Assembly: GCA_944385305.1 (NCBI GenBank)
Contig: CALWWS010000175.1
Coordinates: forward strand, 1 to 18,624
Length of the DNA: 18,624 nucleotides
Reading direction: 5' to 3'
From: an uncultured Oscillospiraceae bacterium
GTDB lineage: Bacteria; Bacillota; Clostridia; Oscillospirales; Oscillospiraceae
In this document: positions 15,561 to 18,624 of the stretch, in pieces
Layout: the number at the start of each line of letters is the position of its first letter
How positions within the stretch are numbered: position 1 is the stretch's first letter
The notes under the pieces: generated by a model
Seen by the model: the letters and a program-made list of their open reading frames with translations, nothing else
Told to the model about the DNA's origin: nothing
The model's database searches: none
Program-made: the position numbers and the translations under genes

Positions 15561-15567
15561 GCCCTCC
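15551..15567 (+). other. Hairpin spanning the antiporter stop codon
   Basis: GGAGGGC (15551-15557) and GCCCTCC (15561-15567) are perfectly complementary and put the TGA stop codon in the loop. No T-run follows; the nuclease ribosome site begins 9 bases downstream. It could reduce translation or abundance of the downstream restriction gene. Confidence 0.6.
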
Positions 15568-15591
15568 GGAGAGAGAGGAGGAGCTGCTGGT

Positions 15592-16563
15592 ATGCCTGTT
15601 TACACACTGGGCACCCTGGAGGCGTCGGAGGCGCTGCTCCGGGATCTGTACATCGACCTGCGGGCCAAGGTGAACGCCTGGTCCCAGATCACCTGCCAGA
15701 CCCCCCAGGCCCGCATGGGCTATGTGGGCCAGCACCTGGTGAGCGTGGTCACCGGGTTCCCCGGCGGGAAATCCGGGGCCCGGGGGCACGACCTGGAGAT
15801 GGGCGAGGGGGCCTACGGGGAGATCAAGACCTGCTACCGGGTGGATCAGCTGGGGGCCTGCCGGGACTGCGGCGGGGTGGTCTCCAGCCTGGAGACCCAG
15901 TGCGCCCGCTGCGCCTCCCGGAACATCGACCGGAAGGACGACTCCAAGTGGCTTATCACCCTGCGCAACGACGGGGAGTTTGCCCAGGTGCTGGAGCCTC
16001 TGCGGTACTACTTCGTCCTGTTTGAGTTTGCCGATCTCACCGACCCGGCCAACAACGACATCCTGGCCTCCATCTGGCAGGTGAATCCCCGCAACAAGGG
16101 CTTTGCCTACTGCATGGCGGACTACTACCTGAACATCCGGGCCAAGTCGGCCTCCAAGGCCCCCTTCAACATGTGGCCCCACGAGCTGAAATTCCTGCTG
16201 ACCCGGCCGGAGCTCATCTACCGCTCCCTCATCCGGGGGGACGGCCGGATTGAGACTCTGGTATTCCCCACCCTGGGCAACGGGTATGCCGAATCCCTCC
16301 GGCCCCTGGAGACGTACGCCCGGGCCACCACCCTGACCCCCCAGGCGGTGCGCCTGGCCCTCGCCCGGCTCACCGGCAGGGACCCGGGCGCCCTGTCCAA
16401 GCGGGCGGGACTGGCCAGGCTGGAGGAGGAGCGGCAGGGGCGGCTGCTGGACAACGGCCTTTTGTGCGACCTGCTGGCCGAGGCGGTCTACCTGCCCCTG
16501 CTGGAGCCGGTAAAAGCCCACATCCCCCCGCAGATCCGAAAGGGCTATCCGGAGCTGCAATAG
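15592..16563 (+). CDS. Probable type II restriction endonuclease, MamI-like, with zinc ribbon
   Basis: 323 residues. ATG 15592 has AGGAGGAG about 10 bases upstream. A PD-(D/E)XK-type core is visible: SGARGHDLEMGEGAYGEIK, with Asp67, Glu77 and Lys79 as the likely metal-binding and catalytic residues. Directly after it is a zinc ribbon, CRDC at 90-93 and CARC at 104-107, then RKDDSKWLITLRNDGEF. From memory the pattern resembles RE_MamI (MamI recognises GATNNNNATC); I could not check this, and the specificity here may differ. The protein would cut unmodified invading DNA. The convergent neighbour is a DNA methyltransferase, which supports a restriction-modification pair. There is no visible promoter of its own in the 31-base gap to the antiporter, so it probably rides on the upstream transcript. 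Confidence 0.75.
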   Translation: MPVYTLGTLEASEALLRDLYIDLRAKVNAWSQITCQTPQARMGYVGQHLVSVVTGFPGGKSGARGHDLEMGEGAYGEIKTCYRVDQLGACRDCGGVVSSLETQCARCASRNIDRKDDSKWLITLRNDGEFAQVLEPLRYYFVLFEFADLTDPANNDILASIWQVNPRNKGFAYCMADYYLNIRAKSASKAPFNMWPHELKFLLTRPELIYRSLIRGDGRIETLVFPTLGNGYAESLRPLETYARATTLTPQAVRLALARLTGRDPGALSKRAGLARLEEERQGRLLDNGLLCDLLAEAVYLPLLEPVKAHIPPQIRKGYPELQ

Positions 16564-16565
16564 AA

Positions 16566-16610
16566 AAGCGGGCCTTCTGCGTCAATAGCAGAGGGTCCGC
16601 TTGTTCTTTT
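16566..16610. terminator. Bidirectional terminator between the nuclease and methyltransferase genes
   Basis: A 15-bp stem with two G-T pairs (16566-16580 with 16588-16602) and a 7-base loop. On the plus strand it is followed by GTTCTTTT; on the minus strand by TTCTAT. It lies just after the nuclease stop and overlaps the last codons of the convergent methyltransferase, so one element probably ends both transcripts. Confidence 0.8.
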
Positions 16611-17490
16611 CTTCGGCCAGCCGGCGCAGGGAGGCCTTGTAGTAGTCCCCGTCGATCTCAAAGCCCACGTAGCTGCGGCCGTTGGCCCTGCAGCACACCG
16701 CGGTGGAGCCGCCCCCCATAAAGGGGTCCAGCACCAGATCCCCTCTGTCGCTGCTGGCCAGGATCAGCCGCTCCAGCGCCTTCTGGGGCTTCTGGGTGGG
16801 GTGGAAGCGCTCCTCCTCGTAGAAGTTCACGTCGTCCCACACGTCGGTGAGCCCCAGCTGGGGGTGGAAGGTCTGGCGGATTTTTTCATAGGGCAGGTCG
16901 AACTGGAGGATCTCCCGCAGCTTGTCCCACACCTGCTGGGTGGGCAGCTGCTTGCACACGTTGCGCCCGGTGTAGATGCTCCACATCCCGCCCCCGTTGG
17001 ACTTTACCCCCAGCCTGTCGTTGATCTCCCTTGCCGTCAGCCCCAGCGCCTGCTGCCGCGCCTTGAGCAGCTGCCGGACAAAGGGCTTGGGGTCCTTGTA
17101 GAGGAACAGGATGCTCTCAGTCGCATTGGGGAACATCTTGTACCCACGGGTGGCCCGGCCGGAGACCGACTGCATCCCCTTGTTGAGCACAATCTGCTGG
17201 CGCAGCTCCAGCCCCGCCCCCTCCAGGACGGGCAGCAGCCGGCTGAGCATGCGGAAGTAGCCGAACAGGTAGAAGCTGCCCCCCATCCGCAGGGCCCGGA
17301 CGGCCTGGGCGATCCAGGTCTCCGACCAGCTCAGGTAGTCCTCCTCCGTGCGCCACCGGTAGTCCCACTTCTCTCCCACCACCTTGAAGTAGGGGGGGTC
17401 GGCCACCACCAGATCCACGCACTCGTCCTCCAGATGCTCCGCCATGCCGGCCACACAGTCCTGGTGATAGATGATATTTGCCTGCGCCAT
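16582..17490 (-). CDS. Beta-class DNA methyltransferase (adenine-N6 or cytosine-N4), partner of the MamI-like nuclease
   Basis: 302 residues. The catalytic motif IV, DPPY at 31-34 (VVADPPYF), comes first and the SAM-binding motif I, DPFMGGGST at about 255-263, comes last, followed by GFEID. The order IV-target region-I defines the beta class, which modifies an exocyclic amino group; DPPY is most common in N6-adenine enzymes. The middle (about 140-225) would be the target-recognition domain and contains a helix-turn-helix-like LTAREINDRLG. FHPTQKP at about 230 is the usual motif before the SAM site. The ATG at 17490 has GGCGGAG about 7 bases upstream. It has its own promoter (17533-17561), so host DNA can be protected independently of nuclease expression. 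It should methylate the nuclease's target site. Confidence 0.9.
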   Translation of the reverse strand: MAQANIIYHQDCVAGMAEHLEDECVDLVVADPPYFKVVGEKWDYRWRTEEDYLSWSETWIAQAVRALRMGGSFYLFGYFRMLSRLLPVLEGAGLELRQQIVLNKGMQSVSGRATRGYKMFPNATESILFLYKDPKPFVRQLLKARQQALGLTAREINDRLGVKSNGGGMWSIYTGRNVCKQLPTQQVWDKLREILQFDLPYEKIRQTFHPQLGLTDVWDDVNFYEEERFHPTQKPQKALERLILASSDRGDLVLDPFMGGGSTAVCCRANGRSYVGFEIDGDYYKASLRRLAEEKNKRTLCY

Positions 17491-17532
17491 CTCCCGTCTC
17501 CGCCTCTCTCCGCGCCTTTTTCAGTCTCTGAT

Positions 17533-17561
17533 ATCCTATCACGGATGGGGCGGATCATCAA
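17533..17561 (-). promoter_or_regulatory. Sigma-A promoter for the methyltransferase, inside the end of the glycerate kinase gene
   Basis: Read on the minus strand: TTGATG (17561-17556), 17 bases, then TAGGAT (17538-17533), 43 bases upstream of the methyltransferase ATG. The -35 box and the spacer lie in the last codons of the glycerate kinase gene. Confidence 0.6.
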
Positions 17562-18624
17562 GACATTCTCTGCCCAGCCCCGCCCCCAGCCGGATCAGGG
17601 TGAACAGCCGCCGGGCCGCGGCGGAGAGGAGGGCGGGGGCCTGCTCCATGGCCTGCTCCAGGGGCATGGGCCTGTCCACAACGGGCACCACGCAGCGGAT
17701 GCCGCAGCGCTCCGTCAGCTCCGCCCCGTCTCCCAGCCCGCCGGCCAGGGCCACGGCGGGCACCCCCGCCTCCCGGCAGGCGGTACCCACCCCCCAGAGC
17801 ACCTTGCCCCCGGCGGACTGGCCGTCCACCCGGCCCTCCCCGGTGACCACCAGATCCACCCCCGCCAGCCGCTGCCGGAAGCGGGAGAGCTCCAGCACGG
17901 TCTCAATCCCCGACTGGAGCCGTCCCCCCAGCCCGGCCAGCAGCCCGGCGGCCAGGCCGCCCGCCGCCCCCGCGCCGGGCAGAGAGGCCACGGAGATCCC
18001 GGCGGCCTCCTCCAGCCGGTGGGCAAAGCGGGCCATCCCCGCCTCCAGCGCCTCCAGCTGGGCGGGGGAGCCCCCCTTCTGGGGGCCGAACACCCGGGTG
18101 GCTCCCCGGGGGCCCAGCAGGGGATTTTGAATGTCGCACATGACGGTCACCTCCGCCTCCCGGGCGGCGGGGAGCAGGCCGGAGAGATCCACCCGCTCCA
18201 CCGCCCCCAGGCTGTCCCCCACCGGCTCCAGGGGCTGTCCCGCCCCGTCCAGAAAGCGGGCTCCCAGGGCGGCCAGGGCCCCCATGCCGCAGTCGTTGGT
18301 GGCGCTGCCCCCCACCCCGATGATGAGGGTGCGGCAGCCCCCCTCCAGGGCGGCGCGGATGAGCTGGCCGGTGCCGTAGGTGGTGGTGCGCCCGGGATTG
18401 CGCTCCTCCGGGGGCACCAGGGGCAGGCCGGAGGCGGCGGCCATCTCGATGAGGGCGGTTCCCCCGGGCAGCAGGGCGTCCTCCGCCCGGCGGGGCTCAA
18501 CCCGGGGCCCCAGCACGGGTACCTCCACCCGCTCTCCCCCGGCAATCTGGGTGAGAATTTCCAGGGTGCCCTCCCCGCCGTCCGCCATGGGCAGGCTTAC
18601 CGTCTCACAGCCGGGGAAGATCAG
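17539..18624 (-). CDS. Glycerate kinase (GlxK/GarK family), 5' end beyond the window
   Basis: About 361 residues are present and the frame runs off the right edge; roughly 20 N-terminal residues, with the usual APDSFKGS motif, are missing. An ATG at 18588 (MADGGEGT) is internal: it is the conserved family motif LPMADGGEGT and not a start. Further signatures are GVGGSATNDCGMGALAALG, GAGAAGGLAAGL, and VVTGEGRVDGQSAGGK near the C-terminus. The enzyme phosphorylates D-glycerate (to 2- or 3-phosphoglycerate, depending on the subgroup), feeding glycolysis. It ends at TGA 17539-17541, 48 bases before the methyltransferase start on the same strand, and no terminator is seen between them. Confidence 0.93.
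   Translation of the reverse strand: MIFPGCETVSLPMADGGEGTLEILTQIAGGERVEVPVLGPRVEPRRAEDALLPGGTALIEMAAASGLPLVPPEERNPGRTTTYGTGQLIRAALEGGCRTLIIGVGGSATNDCGMGALAALGARFLDGAGQPLEPVGDSLGAVERVDLSGLLPAAREAEVTVMCDIQNPLLGPRGATRVFGPQKGGSPAQLEALEAGMARFAHRLEEAAGISVASLPGAGAAGGLAAGLLAGLGGRLQSGIETVLELSRFRQRLAGVDLVVTGEGRVDGQSAGGKVLWGVGTACREAGVPAVALAGGLGDGAELTERCGIRCVVPVVDRPMPLEQAMEQAPALLSAAARRLFTLIRLGAGLGRECLDDPPHP

Noticed and set aside
15592..17490. Restriction-modification pair as a mobile island
   Set aside because: No integrase, transposase, flanking direct repeats or tRNA site is visible, and base composition looks like that of the neighbours. Transfer is possible but not supported by the window.

Overview
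The window is a dense, GC-rich stretch of bacterial chromosome. It carries spoIIGA-sigE-sigG, so it comes from an endospore-forming Firmicute. The high GC, together with clean sigma-A promoters, strong Shine-Dalgarno sites and frequent GTG/TTG starts, suggests a GC-rich gut Clostridia lineage (Oscillospiraceae-like, such as Flavonifractor or Oscillibacter relatives). That placement is inference. No rRNA, tRNA, CRISPR array, transposase or phage gene is visible.

Layout: (1) 1-95, the C-terminus of an unidentified protein; 160 onward, a FUSC-like membrane protein whose frame has no stop before it runs into the next gene. (2) 1106-3316, rarA (mgsA), convergent with an S1-domain RNA-binding protein, the two stop codons abutting. 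(3) 3381-5658, a consensus sigma-A promoter, then DUF951, hisC and a radical SAM gene joined by two 4-base ATGA overlaps and closed by a strong terminator. (4) 5702-8499, the sporulation block: spoIIGA (protease that activates pro-sigma-E), sigE (mother cell) and sigG (forespore). sigE and sigG are separated by about 360 bp packed with hairpins, a terminator and a candidate sigma-F promoter. (5) 8529-15560, a promoter followed by glmS, an oligopeptide-type ABC importer (lipoprotein plus two permeases, no ATPases here) and an NhaP2-type K+/H+ antiporter with two RCK_C domains. (6) 15592-17490, a probable type II restriction-modification pair: a zinc-ribbon PD-(D/E)XK nuclease resembling MamI, convergent with a beta-class DNA methyltransferase and sharing a bidirectional terminator with it. 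(7) 17539-18624, a 5'-truncated glycerate kinase on the minus strand.

The genes from glmS to the nuclease are co-directional, have short gaps and show no internal promoter that I could see. They may form one long transcript. Three of their gaps hold small GC-rich hairpins without a U-tract, which would tune relative expression instead of ending the transcript. The methyltransferase has its own promoter inside the end of the glycerate kinase gene, so modification does not depend on that transcript.

Most of the window is ordinary core genome. The least ordinary parts are the restriction-modification pair, the structured sigE-sigG gap, the stop-less FUSC reading frame with terminator and promoter inside it, and the ABC importer without its ATPases.
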